From Streptomyces justiciae (lineage in GTDB: Bacteria > Actinomycetota > Actinomycetes > Streptomycetales > Streptomycetaceae), in assembly GCF_015163075.1 (NCBI RefSeq), contig NZ_JADDXU010000015.1:1-64000 (forward strand): a stretch of DNA of 64,000 nucleotides, read 5' to 3'. This document shows, one piece after another, positions 1 to 7,930 of this stretch; the first letter of the stretch is position 1; every line of letters starts with the position of its first letter. The notes beneath the pieces were generated by a model, which had not been told where the DNA came from, ran no database searches, and worked only from the letters and a program-made list of their open reading frames with translations. The position numbers and the translations under genes were made by a program.

Positions 1-42
1 AGTGATCGCGAACGACCAGCCGAAGGTCTTGAGGATCACTGG

Positions 43-534
43 TCAGTTCTCCGTGCTCTCGGGGAGAAGGACGATGCCGTCGTCGTCGGCGTGCAGGATG
101 TCGCCGGGGTGGAAGGTGATGTCGCCGAAGGTGACGGGGGTGTCGACGGCTCCGGCGGAGTCCTTGGCGCTCTTGCGGGGGATGGTGCCCAGCGCTTTGA
201 TGCCGATCCGGAGCCCGGCGAGGGTGGCGCTGTCGCGGACGGCGCCGTGCACGATCAGCCCGGCCCAGCCGTTGTCCTGGGCGGCGCCGGCGATGAGGTC
301 GCCGACCAGCGCGGTGCGCAGGGAGCCGCCTCCGTCGATGACGAGGACGTGCCCGTCGCCGGGGGTGCGCAGCAGGTCCCGCAGGAGGCCGTTGTCCTCG
401 TGGCAGGAGACGGTGCGGACCGGTCCGGCGAAGCCGCGGTGGGCGCCGAACTGGCGGAACTGCAGGTCGCAGACGCGCAGTTCGGTGCCGTACCGGTCGA
501 CGAGGTCGGCGGTGGGGACGGGGGGGACGGTCAT
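43..534 (-). CDS. RraA-like / HMG-type aldolase family protein
   Basis: 163-residue protein of the RraA fold (ribonuclease-E-regulator-like, also 4-hydroxy-4-methyl-2-oxoglutarate aldolases). The family signature is visible in the middle: VIDGGGSLRTALVGDLIAG, then GLIVHGAVRDSATL, with the Arg and Asp that bind substrate and metal in aldolase members. Length is normal for the family. I start at the ATG at 534, which has GAAGGAG eight bases upstream; an in-frame extension to 579 would begin inside the spacer. It is the last gene of the leftward operon with otnC and otnK, so a carbon-carbon lyase or isomerase role on a small hydroxy-acid is more likely than RNase E control. That is inference from context. 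Confidence 0.8.
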   Translation of the reverse strand: MTVPPVPTADLVDRYGTELRVCDLQFRQFGAHRGFAGPVRTVSCHEDNGLLRDLLRTPGDGHVLVIDGGGSLRTALVGDLIAGAAQDNGWAGLIVHGAVRDSATLAGLRIGIKALGTIPRKSAKDSAGAVDTPVTFGDITFHPGDILHADDDGIVLLPESTEN

Positions 535-586
535 ACGGGCTCCTTCGCTCGGGTGGCTGCCGCGCTCGCGGTTCTTCATCCGGCCG

Positions 587-1231
587 TCAGGGGGATGTGG
601 GGGCGAGCGCGGCAGCCTGCTCGGGGGTGAGGGGACGGGTGGGGTGGCCCTGGAGGAGGAGGTGGAGTTTGGCGGTTTCCTCCAGCTCCTCGATCGCGTC
701 GGCCGCCTGCTCCAGCGTCGCGCCGGCGATGACCGGGCCGTGGTTGGCGAGGAGGACGGCGTGATGGTCCCGGGCCGTGTGCTCGGCCAGCGGTTCCAGG
801 CTGCTGTCCCCGGGGGCGTGGTAGGGGAGGAGGGGGAGGGTGCCGACGCGCATGGCGTAGTACGCGGTGAGCGGGGGCAGGGCGTCGGCCGGGTCGAGGC
901 CGTCGAGGCAGGAGACGGCTGCGGCGTAGGTCGAGTGGAGGTGGACGACCGCGTGGGCGGCGGGCCTGGCCCGGTAGAAGGCGGCGTGCAGGAACGCCTC
1001 CTTCGTGGGTCTGGGGCCGTCCAGGTGGGTGCCGTGCGGGTCGGTGCGGGAGAGTTCGGTCTCCTGGACGGTGCCGAGGCTCGATCCGGTGGGGGTGAGC
1101 AGCAGGCTGCCGTCGGCCAGGCGGACGGACAGGTTGCCCGTGGAGCCGTGGGTCAGACCGCGGTCGAAGAGGGAACGGGCGGTACGGACGATGAGCGCGC
1201 GGGCGGCCGACTCGTCGTGGTAGGCGGTCAC
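587..1231 (-). CDS. otnC: Class II aldolase / 3-oxo-tetronate 4-phosphate decarboxylase-like
   Basis: 214-residue class II aldolase/adducin-fold protein. Visible motifs are GLTHGSTGNLSVR (phosphate-binding loop), the metal-binding HLHS and, near residue 150, LLANHGPV. In the four-carbon acid-sugar pathway OtnC decarboxylates 3-oxo-tetronate 4-phosphate to dihydroxyacetone phosphate and CO2. The start is a GTG at 1231 overlapping the TGA of the upstream kinase gene by four bases (GTGA), which indicates translational coupling and argues against the longer upstream frame. Pairing with the DUF1537-type kinase is the diagnostic OtnK-OtnC arrangement, so I favour OtnC over L-fuculose/L-ribulose phosphate aldolase. 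Exact substrate stereochemistry cannot be read from sequence. Confidence 0.85.
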   Translation of the reverse strand: MTAYHDESAARALIVRTARSLFDRGLTHGSTGNLSVRLADGSLLLTPTGSSLGTVQETELSRTDPHGTHLDGPRPTKEAFLHAAFYRARPAAHAVVHLHSTYAAAVSCLDGLDPADALPPLTAYYAMRVGTLPLLPYHAPGDSSLEPLAEHTARDHHAVLLANHGPVIAGATLEQAADAIEELEETAKLHLLLQGHPTRPLTPEQAAALAPTSP

Positions 1232-2490
1232 TTGGCCTCCGTGAGGGCCCGGGTGAACAGGTCGGGGGCACCGAAGTTGCCGGACTTGAGCATGAGGGCG
1301 AGGTCGCCGCTCTTCGTGGTGGCGTAGGTCCACGGGACGCCGGGGTCGGCCTCCTCGCCGACGAGGACGGCCCGGATGCCGAGGGCGGTGGTGACGGCGC
1401 CGGAGGTCTCACCACCGGCGACGAGGAGACGGCGTACCCCGCGTTCGACGAGGTGGGTGGCGAGGGCGCCGAGCAGGTCCTCGACCTGGGCGGCCGCCTC
1501 CGCGACACCCAACTGGGCCTGTACGGCGGCGAGTTCCTCCGGCGAGGCGGAGGCGTATATGAGGACGGGCTGCGCGGGGTCCTGCTCGTCGAACCAGGCC
1601 AGCGCTTCCGCCGTGACGTCGCGGCCGGTGGCGGCGGCGAGGACGTCGAGGTGGAGGCAGGGCAGACCGGCGGCGTAGAACTGGGCTATCTGCTCCAGCG
1701 TCCTGGCCGAGCAGCTGCCCGCCAGGACGGCGGCGCGGCCCTGGTCGGGCCAAGGCTCAGCGGTGGCCGGACCGCTGGTGGGGTAGGCGTGGCCGACCCC
1801 CTCGGCCAGGCCCGCGGCTCCGGCGACCACCGGCATCTCGAGCGCGGCGGCGCCCAGGACGGCGAGGTCGTCGTCGGTGAGGGCGTCGGCGATGACGTGG
1901 CGCACACCGGCCTGCTCATGGGCGAGCAGCGCATCGCGGACGGCGTCGACGCCGCGGCGCACGGTGGGCCAGTCGATGACGGCCACCCGGTGGGGGGTCT
2001 GTGCGGACAGCAGCCGCGGCAGGGAGGAGTCCGTCATCGGGTTGAGGGGATGGTGGCGCAGCGGCGAGTCGGAGAGCAGCTGGTCGTGGACGAACAGGTG
2101 GCCCTGGTAGACGGTGCGGCCGTTGGGGGGTGATGCCGGGCAGTGCAGGGTGAGGCCGGCGCCGGCGGCGTCCATCAGGGCATCGGCGACCGGGCCGATG
2201 TTGCCGTGCGGGGTGGAGTCGAAGGTGGAGCAGTACTTGAAGTAGATCTGGGCGGCGCCCTTGGACCACAGCCAACGCTGGGCGGCCAGGGAGTCGGCCA
2301 TGGCCTCCTCCGCGGGCGTGGAACGGGACTTGAGGGCGACTACGGCGGCGTCGCAGTCGGGCGGGAGCTCGGTGGTGGCGTCCGGGGTGCCGAAGACCAG
2401 GGCGGTGCGCAGGCCGGCGCGCCGGAAGGCCGCGGCGACGTCGGTGCCGCCGGTGAAGTCGTCGGCTGTGCAGCCGATGCGCAGGGTCAT
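1228..2490 (-). CDS. otnK: Four-carbon acid-sugar kinase (3-oxo-tetronate kinase, DUF1537 family)
   Basis: 420 residues, normal for the OtnK family. The N-terminus has the family hallmark GCTADDFTGGTDVAAAF; KYCSTFDST follows near residue 90, and the C-terminal nucleotide-binding half contains VAGGETSGAV. The enzyme phosphorylates 2- or 3-oxo-tetronates at C4 using ATP in the cytoplasm. The ATG at 2490 has GGAGAG upstream. It is coupled to otnC by a four-base overlap. An 88-base spacer holding a GC-rich hairpin separates it from the dehydrogenase gene upstream, so its expression relative to that gene may be tuned post-transcriptionally. Confidence 0.9.
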   Translation of the reverse strand: MTLRIGCTADDFTGGTDVAAAFRRAGLRTALVFGTPDATTELPPDCDAAVVALKSRSTPAEEAMADSLAAQRWLWSKGAAQIYFKYCSTFDSTPHGNIGPVADALMDAAGAGLTLHCPASPPNGRTVYQGHLFVHDQLLSDSPLRHHPLNPMTDSSLPRLLSAQTPHRVAVIDWPTVRRGVDAVRDALLAHEQAGVRHVIADALTDDDLAVLGAAALEMPVVAGAAGLAEGVGHAYPTSGPATAEPWPDQGRAAVLAGSCSARTLEQIAQFYAAGLPCLHLDVLAAATGRDVTAEALAWFDEQDPAQPVLIYASASPEELAAVQAQLGVAEAAAQVEDLLGALATHLVERGVRRLLVAGGETSGAVTTALGIRAVLVGEEADPGVPWTYATTKSGDLALMLKSGNFGAPDLFTRALTEAK

Positions 2491-2541
2491 GGTCGGGGGT
2501 CTCTCCTCGGGCGTGCGGGTGGTGCGGGGGAGGCGGGCCGG

Positions 2542-2568
2542 GGGGCGGGCGGTGGGGACGCCCGCCCC
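2542..2568 (-). other. Intercistronic hairpin between dehydrogenase and otnK
   Basis: Perfect 10-bp inverted repeat (GGGGCGGGCG / CGCCCGCCCC) with a 7-base loop, just after the dehydrogenase stop codon and inside the leftward operon. It lacks a U-tract. It could be a partial terminator or an mRNA-stability element. Confidence 0.45.
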
Positions 2569-2578
2569 GGAGCCGGGG

Positions 2579-3661
2579 TCAGTTCCGGCCGGCGGAGATG
2601 GCCTTGATGACGGCGGCGGTGAACTCCGTGGTGGACGCGGAGCCGCCGAGGTCGCGGGTGGAGGTGCCGGCGGCGATGGCGTCGGCCACGCCCTTCTCGA
2701 TGATCTTCGCGACGTCGGCGAGCTTGTCGTCGCCGTGCTTGGCGCCGAGCCACTCGAACAGCATGGCGCCGGAGAGGATCATGGCGACCGGGTTGGCGAT
2801 GTTCCGCCCGGCGATGTCGGGGGCGGAGCCGTGTGAGGCCTGGGCCATGGCGGTGGTGGCCGAGGAGTTGATGGAGGGGGCCGTGCCGAGCGAGCCGGAG
2901 ATCTCGCCGGCCAGGTCGGAGAGGATGTCGCCGAACATGTTCTCGGTGACGATGACGTCGAAGTCCTGGGCGCGGCGCACCAGATGGACGGTCATGGCGT
3001 CGATGTGGAAGTCGTCGACGGCCACGTCCGGGTAGTCCTTGGCGACTTCCTGGCACACCGTGCGGAACAGGCCGGTGGTGAGCTTGAGGACGTTGGCCTT
3101 GTGGACGATGGTGAGCTTCTTGCGGCGCGAGCGGGCCAGGTCGAAGGCGACGCGGGCGACGCGCTCGGTGGCCTCGCGGGTGATGATCCCCAGCATGATC
3201 GCGGTGTCCGCGGTGGGCATGAACTCACCGGTGCCCGCGAAGGTGTTGCGGTCGGCGTAGAAGCCCTCGGTGTTCTCGCGGACGATGACCAGGTCGGCGT
3301 TGTCGCAGATGGCCTTGGCGCCGGGGAAGGACTTGGCGGGGCGGATGTTGGCGAAGAGCTGGAAGTGCTTGCGCAGGGTGCCCGAGGGGTTGAGCGCGGA
3401 CTTGTGCGGCTCGGGGTAGGACACCGAGTCGTGCGGGCCGAGGTACCAGCCGTCCAGGCCGGCCAGGGCGTCCTTGGTCTCCTCGGGGACCGGGGTGCCA
3501 TGGGTCTCGATGGCGGCGGCGCCCAGCGGCAGGGTCACCCAGTCGACCGAGACGCCGGCGGCCTCGGCGGCGGCGGTGGCGATCTCGACGGAGGAGGGGA
3601 CGATCTCGGGGCCGATGCCGTCGCCTTCGAGGACGCCGAGGCGGTAGGTCTTGCTGCTCAT
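2579..3661 (-). CDS. Isocitrate/isopropylmalate dehydrogenase family (beta-decarboxylating)
   Basis: 360-residue beta-decarboxylating hydroxyacid dehydrogenase. It begins with LGVLEGDGIGPEIV, has the substrate loop NPSGTLRKHFQLFANIRP and ENTEGFY, the catalytic Lys in VHKANVLK, metal-ligand Asp residues in ENMFGDILSDLAGE and the cofactor loop GSAPDIAGRNIANP. Members oxidise (2R,3S)-type malates, isocitrate, tartrate or D-malate with NAD(P)+. The start is the ATG at 3661 with GAGAGGA upstream; 23 extra in-frame codons upstream look untranslated. Core leuB/icd genes are not normally in such operons, so I infer a catabolic hydroxy-acid (tartrate-, malate- or tetronate-like) substrate. Which one is open. 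Confidence 0.85.
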   Translation of the reverse strand: MSSKTYRLGVLEGDGIGPEIVPSSVEIATAAAEAAGVSVDWVTLPLGAAAIETHGTPVPEETKDALAGLDGWYLGPHDSVSYPEPHKSALNPSGTLRKHFQLFANIRPAKSFPGAKAICDNADLVIVRENTEGFYADRNTFAGTGEFMPTADTAIMLGIITREATERVARVAFDLARSRRKKLTIVHKANVLKLTTGLFRTVCQEVAKDYPDVAVDDFHIDAMTVHLVRRAQDFDVIVTENMFGDILSDLAGEISGSLGTAPSINSSATTAMAQASHGSAPDIAGRNIANPVAMILSGAMLFEWLGAKHGDDKLADVAKIIEKGVADAIAAGTSTRDLGGSASTTEFTAAVIKAISAGRN

Positions 3662-3707
3662 GGTGCGGGTTCCTCTCAGAACAGGGGAGTGGGGAGTGAA
3701 GGGGCGG

Positions 3708-4544
3708 TCAGGACAGTGCGGCCGCGGCATCGGTGAGCGCGGTCCAGGAGCGGGCGGCGGCCTTGGTGCTGTCGCCGTCCTGGGTGTGCTCCAGCGTCAG
3801 CCAGCCGGTGAATCCGCCGGTGCGGAGCGCTGTGAGCAGGGCGGGCAGCCGGGGATCACCGACCGTCAGGGGACCCCGCGTCGAGGCGGCAGCCAGCTGG
3901 AGGCAGCCGGTGACTCGGGCGTGGTCGGTGATGGACCGGACCGCGTCGACGCCTTCCGCGTCGAGGTGGTGGGTGTCCAGGACCAGCCCGGCCGGCACGT
4001 CGAGGGAGTCGATCACGGAGCGAGTGTCGTCCGGGGTGTGCCACAACGAGGTGGTGGCACGCGACTGCGGCTCCAGCAGAAGTCGGCTGCCGCAGGCGGC
4101 GGCTTCCTCGGCCAGTTGCTCGACGGCACGCTCGGCCCACTGGCGCTGCATGTCCGCGAGGCCGGGCAGGAACCTGCCACGGGTCTGGCCGAGGGAGACG
4201 GGTACGCCCAGCGCGCCGGCGAGCCGGGCCGCGCCGCGCAGTCGGAAGAGGGCGTGGCGGCGGACGTCGGGGGAGGGATCGGTCAGGGTGAGCCGGTCCT
4301 GTGCGGCGACCGGCCCGGTGCCGATGCCGAGGACCCTCAGCCCCGCGGCGTCGACGGTCCGGGCGAGCGCTTCTGCGTCGTCGGCGCCGACCTCGCGGAC
4401 CTGGACCTCGACACCGTCGTATCCGAGTTCTGCCAGGTCGCGGACGGCGTCCGAGAGCGGTGCCGAGTGGCCGAGCGGCATGGGGGCGGAGCAGTCGGCG
4501 CCGGAGACGGTGTAGGCCAGCGGCCAGGGCAGTCGGCCGCTCAT
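3708..4544 (-). CDS. Sugar phosphate isomerase/epimerase-like TIM barrel (OtnI / hydroxypyruvate-isomerase type)
   Basis: 278-residue xylose-isomerase-like TIM barrel. AVRDLAELGYDGVEVQV is the typical first strand-helix; metal-ligand candidates lie in LLLEPQS, LVLDTHHLDAEG and, at the C-terminus, WLTLEHTQ. In tetronate pathways OtnI isomerises 2-oxo- to 3-oxo-tetronate before phosphorylation by OtnK, so this is the likely functional slot. The ATG at 4544 overlaps the stop of the upstream racemase-like gene as ATGA. Family assignment is firm; the specific reaction is inferred from the operon. Confidence 0.82.
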   Translation of the reverse strand: MSGRLPWPLAYTVSGADCSAPMPLGHSAPLSDAVRDLAELGYDGVEVQVREVGADDAEALARTVDAAGLRVLGIGTGPVAAQDRLTLTDPSPDVRRHALFRLRGAARLAGALGVPVSLGQTRGRFLPGLADMQRQWAERAVEQLAEEAAACGSRLLLEPQSRATTSLWHTPDDTRSVIDSLDVPAGLVLDTHHLDAEGVDAVRSITDHARVTGCLQLAAASTRGPLTVGDPRLPALLTALRTGGFTGWLTLEHTQDGDSTKAAARSWTALTDAAAALS

Positions 4545-5221
4545 GACGCGACCGCCGAGGTGAGCAGGCCGCGCAGTTCGCGGGCGGCGGCACCGGCGCC
4601 GTCGAGTACCGGCACGTTCAGCAGGGCGGCCAGGGCGTCGCGGGCCGGGGTGAGCGAGTACTGCGCGAGGAGCACGGCATCGGCGTCGGCGCCGCCGGCG
4701 GTGTGGAGGGCGTCCGTCAGGTGGCGGGCGGCGGCCTCGGGCTCGGCCCCGGCGGCCTCTTCGCTCAGGGCCGTCACGATGTCGACGGGGCGGTCCGGGC
4801 GGACAGCGGGGACGAGTGCTTCGAGTTGGGCGACGGCCGCCGGAACGGCCGGCGGGGCGGAGGCGACGACGGCGATCCGCCGGTAGGGGCCGACCAGGGC
4901 TGCCTTGAACAGGGACTCGTCCGACTTCAGCACCGGTACGTCCCACAGTCGGCGGGCGGTGTCCACCACGTCTCCGTAGGAGGAGCAGGTGAGGAGCAGG
5001 CCCTGGGCGCCGCCGTCCATCACGTGGGCGATGAGCCGGAGCATACGGCGGCTCAGGGTGTCGGTGAGGCCGCCGGCCGTCCGGGCGTCGTCCAGCAGGC
5101 GGTCGTCCAGGATGTTCCAGACCCTGGCCTGCGGAAACTCCTGGGCGAACGCGGCCTGGGCGATGCGGCCGGCGGTCGGCACGGCGTGGATCATGGCGAC
5201 CAGGGGGGCGGTTTCGAGCAC
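4541..5221 (-). CDS. Aspartate/glutamate racemase superfamily protein
   Basis: 226-residue Asp/Glu racemase-fold protein. The first catalytic region is LLLTCSSYGDV, with Cys near residue 80. The second half has VLLAQYSLTPARDAL, where the usual second catalytic Cys is replaced by Gln/Tyr (AQYS instead of GCT). A one-cysteine enzyme of this fold is more likely a decarboxylase, isomerase or lyase than a true racemase. The start is a GTG at 5221 with AAAGAGGAAG upstream. It is the first gene of the leftward operon, directly downstream of the CCGGT-rich operator region. Confidence 0.75.
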   Translation of the reverse strand: MLETAPLVAMIHAVPTAGRIAQAAFAQEFPQARVWNILDDRLLDDARTAGGLTDTLSRRMLRLIAHVMDGGAQGLLLTCSSYGDVVDTARRLWDVPVLKSDESLFKAALVGPYRRIAVVASAPPAVPAAVAQLEALVPAVRPDRPVDIVTALSEEAAGAEPEAAARHLTDALHTAGGADADAVLLAQYSLTPARDALAALLNVPVLDGAGAAARELRGLLTSAVAS

Positions 5222-5378
5222 CGGGTTCTTCCTCTTTCGGAAGGCGGGGACCAGCGGGGGTCCCGACCGGGGGCGGGCCTTGGGCACCGAGGGAAGTGTC
5301 CTCGGCGATGGGATGAAGGCCGGCCCGAGATGGGGGGCGGCAGTGCGTGTCGTGGTGCCGCGCCGCCACTGTAGGCGG

Positions 5379-5408
5379 AACCGGTAAACCGGTCAACCGG
5401 TTGTTCCG
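5379..5408. promoter_or_regulatory. Putative FadR-type repressor operator upstream of the catabolic operon
   Basis: Overlapping CCGGT/ACCGG repeats. The block at 5389-5408 (CCGGTCAACCGGTTGTTCCG) matches the block at 6230-6249 at 17 of 20 positions and is centred on the palindrome AACCGGTT. An extra half-copy (ACCGGTAAACC) lies at its left. It sits about 170 bases upstream of the first operon gene. Confidence 0.7.
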
Positions 5409-5458
5409 ATGGGTGGGCCGCGAGATGCCGGAGCGGACCGGCAACTCGCCGAAAAGCC

Positions 5459-6172
5459 CTATCCCTCGCGCTGCTCCAGCGCCTTCATCAGGCGGCGGGA
5501 CGCGCCGTCCATGTGCCGGGCCATGGCGGCGCGGGCGGCTTCGGCGTCCCCGTTCGCGACCGCCTCGAAGATCGGGACGTGGTCGTCGTAGGCCACCTCG
5601 CGGGAGCGGACGGCCCCGGTGCGCTCCACCCAGCCGCGCTGGATCATCGCCCGCATGCCCTTGAGCATGTCCCGCAGCACGGTGTTGCCGGCCAGTTCCC
5701 CCAGGGCGGCGTGGAAGGCGGTGTCGGCCTCGGGGAACTCGTCGTCGGGGCACTCGCGCATCGCGGTGAGCCGGGCGCGCAGCAGCTCGACACCCGCGTC
5801 GTCCCGTGCCTGCGCGGCCAGGCCGGCGACGATCACCTCCAGTTCGGCGCGGGCCTGGACCATGTCGCGGGCGCCGCGCTCGCCGAGCACGAGGCCCAGT
5901 TCGAACAGGCGGTAGAGCACGTCCGAGTCGGTGCCCCGGAAGTAGGTCCCGCTGGACTGGCGGATCTCGAGCAGGCCGAGGAAGCCGAGCGATTTGATCG
6001 CCTCGCGGACGGTCGGCCGGTTCACGCCGAGCATCTCGGTCAACTGGCGCTCGGAGGGGATGCGGTCGCCGGGTTGCACCTCGCCGGACATCAGGTAGTC
6101 GATCAGGCGGCGGGACACCTCGGAGGCCAGCGGCTCCCGCGGCTCGACCGCGATCCTGGCGAGTTCGGCCAT
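5459..6172 (-). CDS. FadR/GntR-family transcriptional regulator
   Basis: 237-residue regulator. The N-terminal winged helix (about residues 12-75) includes PGDRIPSERQLTEMLGVNRPTVREAIKSL, the classic GntR recognition helix, followed by LLEIRQSSGTYF. The C-terminal FCD-type all-helical domain carries metal/ligand residues in DTAFHAALGELAGN and DDHVPIFEAVANGD. I take the ATG at 6172 (GTGAGGAATTCG upstream) over a GTG four codons earlier. It lies between the leftward operon and the divergent transporter, and matching operators flank it on both sides. The likely role is a substrate-responsive repressor of the locus and of itself. Confidence 0.9.
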   Translation of the reverse strand: MAELARIAVEPREPLASEVSRRLIDYLMSGEVQPGDRIPSERQLTEMLGVNRPTVREAIKSLGFLGLLEIRQSSGTYFRGTDSDVLYRLFELGLVLGERGARDMVQARAELEVIVAGLAAQARDDAGVELLRARLTAMRECPDDEFPEADTAFHAALGELAGNTVLRDMLKGMRAMIQRGWVERTGAVRSREVAYDDHVPIFEAVANGDAEAARAAMARHMDGASRRLMKALEQREG

Positions 6173-6229
6173 CGAATTCCTCACTTCGGTATTGACGTAA
6201 TGGCTGGATTCTAGTTACCTACCGGCAAT

Positions 6230-6249
6230 CCGGTAAACCGGTTGTCCGG
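6230..6249. promoter_or_regulatory. Putative FadR-type repressor operator in the divergent promoter
   Basis: CCGGTAAACCGGTTGTCCGG: palindromic core AACCGGTT with flanking CCGG arms. It lies in the regulator/transporter intergenic region and matches the 5389-5408 site at 17 of 20 positions. Confidence 0.72.
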
Positions 6250-6528
6250 AGCTGGGCGAGCCGCCTCCCCGTATCGCTCCACACCGACCACCGCCAGGCC
6301 ACTCCGCTGCCAGGCGTACCCGGACACGCCCCCCGGGTGCCGCCCCGCTGCGCCCCGCGCCCCCGACCGCCGTACAGGAGCCGCACGTACCATGGCCGAC
6401 TCCGCGCACAAGCCGACGACGGCACCGCGTGCGCCGAAGGTCGTCCGCTGACCCGACACGCACTGAAAACCGCGCCGTCCTCTTCGCCGCCCGACGGGCG
6501 GCCCCCAGCCCTGCCCCAAGGAGCAACG

Positions 6529-7824
6529 ATGCTCGCCGTCCTCGGCTTCGCCACTCTGGGCAGCTTCATGCTGCTCGTGATGCGGAAGTACCTCTCCGCG
6601 TTCACCGCCATCATGCTCACCCCGATCGTCGCCGCCGTCATGGCCGGCAAGGGCACCAAGCTCGGCGACATGATCACGAACGGCCTGGACACGGTCGCGC
6701 CCACCGCGGCCCTGCTGCTGTTCGCCGTCCTCTACTTCGGTCTGATGATGGAGGTGAAACTCTTCGAGCCGGTGTGTCAGGCGATCGTCCGCGCGTCCAA
6801 GGGTGACCCCGTCCGCATCGTCGTCGGCACCGCCGTACTGTCGCTCTGCGTGGCGCTCGACGGTGACGGCACTACCAGCTACATGATCGTCTGCTCCGCG
6901 TTCCTGCCGATCTACCGGCGCCTGGGCATCAACCCGCTCATCCTCGCCACCCTGGCCGCCATGTCCCTGGGCACCATCTCCGGCACCACCCCGTGGGGAG
7001 GCGCCGCGACCCGCGGCATCAGCGTCCTGCACCTGGACGCCAGTGAGTACTTCGTCCACATGATCGGCCCCATGGCCCTCACCAGCCTGGCGATCATCTC
7101 CGTCGCCTACTGGCTCGGCGTGCGCGAACGCAGCAAGCTCGACCCCGAGAAGCTCAACGCCTACCGGCTGGAGATCGCCTCCGGTGAGGCCTTCGAGCCG
7201 GTGAAGGCCGACTGGCGGATGTGGTTCAACGCCGCGCTGACCGTGCTGCTGATGGTCCTGCTCATCCTCGAGGTCGCCGACCTTCTCGTCCTCTTCATGG
7301 TCGCCTTCGTCATCGCGCTGCTCGTCAACATCCGCGCCATAGGCGACCAGCAGGACCTCATCAAGCGGCAGGCGTCCAACGCCGTCCCGGTGATGATCCT
7401 CGTCCTGGCCGCCGGCGTCTTCACCGGCATCATGACCGATTCCGGCATGATCAAGGCGATGGCGGACGCGGCCCTGTCGATCGTCCCGGACGGCTGGGGC
7501 AACGTCATCCCGCTGTTCACCGCGGTCCTCGCCCTGCCGCTGGGCTTCTTCATGTCGAACGACGGCTACTGGTTCGGCGTCGTCCCCGTCCTCGCGGAAT
7601 CCGCCGCGCACTACGGCATCGACGCCAACGAGATCGCCCGCGCCGGCGCCATCGGCCAGATCCTCCACATGATGGGCCCCACCAGCGCACCGCTGTGGGT
7701 CCTGATCGGCCTGGTCAAGACCGAACTCGGCGACTTCCAGAAGCACGCCCTGCGCTGGGGTGTCCTCGTCTCCTTCGCCTACATCGCCTTCGCCCTGCTC
7801 ACCGGCGCCATCGGCATCGCCTGA
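6529..7824 (+). CDS. CitMHS-family secondary transporter
   Basis: 431-residue inner-membrane protein with about 12 hydrophobic segments, resembling the citrate-metal:H+/Na+ symporter family (CitMHS). Conserved-looking features are LDGDGTTSYMIVCSAFLPIYRRLGI, SGTTPWGGAATRG and, near the C-terminus, GFFMSNDGYWFGVVPVLAE. Members import citrate or other hydroxy-carboxylates, often complexed with a divalent cation. The ATG at 6529 has AAGGAG six bases upstream; a longer upstream frame is not credible. Divergent from the FadR regulator and sharing its operator, it probably brings in the acid degraded by the leftward operon. Confidence 0.88.
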   Translation: MLAVLGFATLGSFMLLVMRKYLSAFTAIMLTPIVAAVMAGKGTKLGDMITNGLDTVAPTAALLLFAVLYFGLMMEVKLFEPVCQAIVRASKGDPVRIVVGTAVLSLCVALDGDGTTSYMIVCSAFLPIYRRLGINPLILATLAAMSLGTISGTTPWGGAATRGISVLHLDASEYFVHMIGPMALTSLAIISVAYWLGVRERSKLDPEKLNAYRLEIASGEAFEPVKADWRMWFNAALTVLLMVLLILEVADLLVLFMVAFVIALLVNIRAIGDQQDLIKRQASNAVPVMILVLAAGVFTGIMTDSGMIKAMADAALSIVPDGWGNVIPLFTAVLALPLGFFMSNDGYWFGVVPVLAESAAHYGIDANEIARAGAIGQILHMMGPTSAPLWVLIGLVKTELGDFQKHALRWGVLVSFAYIAFALLTGAIGIA

Positions 7825-7834
7825 TCCGCTGCGT

Positions 7835-7876
7835 CCCGGTGGGCCACGGAGAGCAGTCCGTCGGTGGCCCACCGGG
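7835..7876 (+). other. Intercistronic hairpin after the transporter gene
   Basis: Perfect 13-bp inverted repeat (CCCGGTGGGCCAC / GTGGCCCACCGGG) with a 16-base loop, beginning 11 bases after the transporter stop and before the cupin gene. No U-tract follows. It could be a partial terminator or 3'-end stabiliser. Confidence 0.5.
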
Positions 7877-7930
7877 GTGGGCACGCGCGCGTCCGCATTG
7901 CCCCCCGTCTGACCACCTGGAGACACTACC

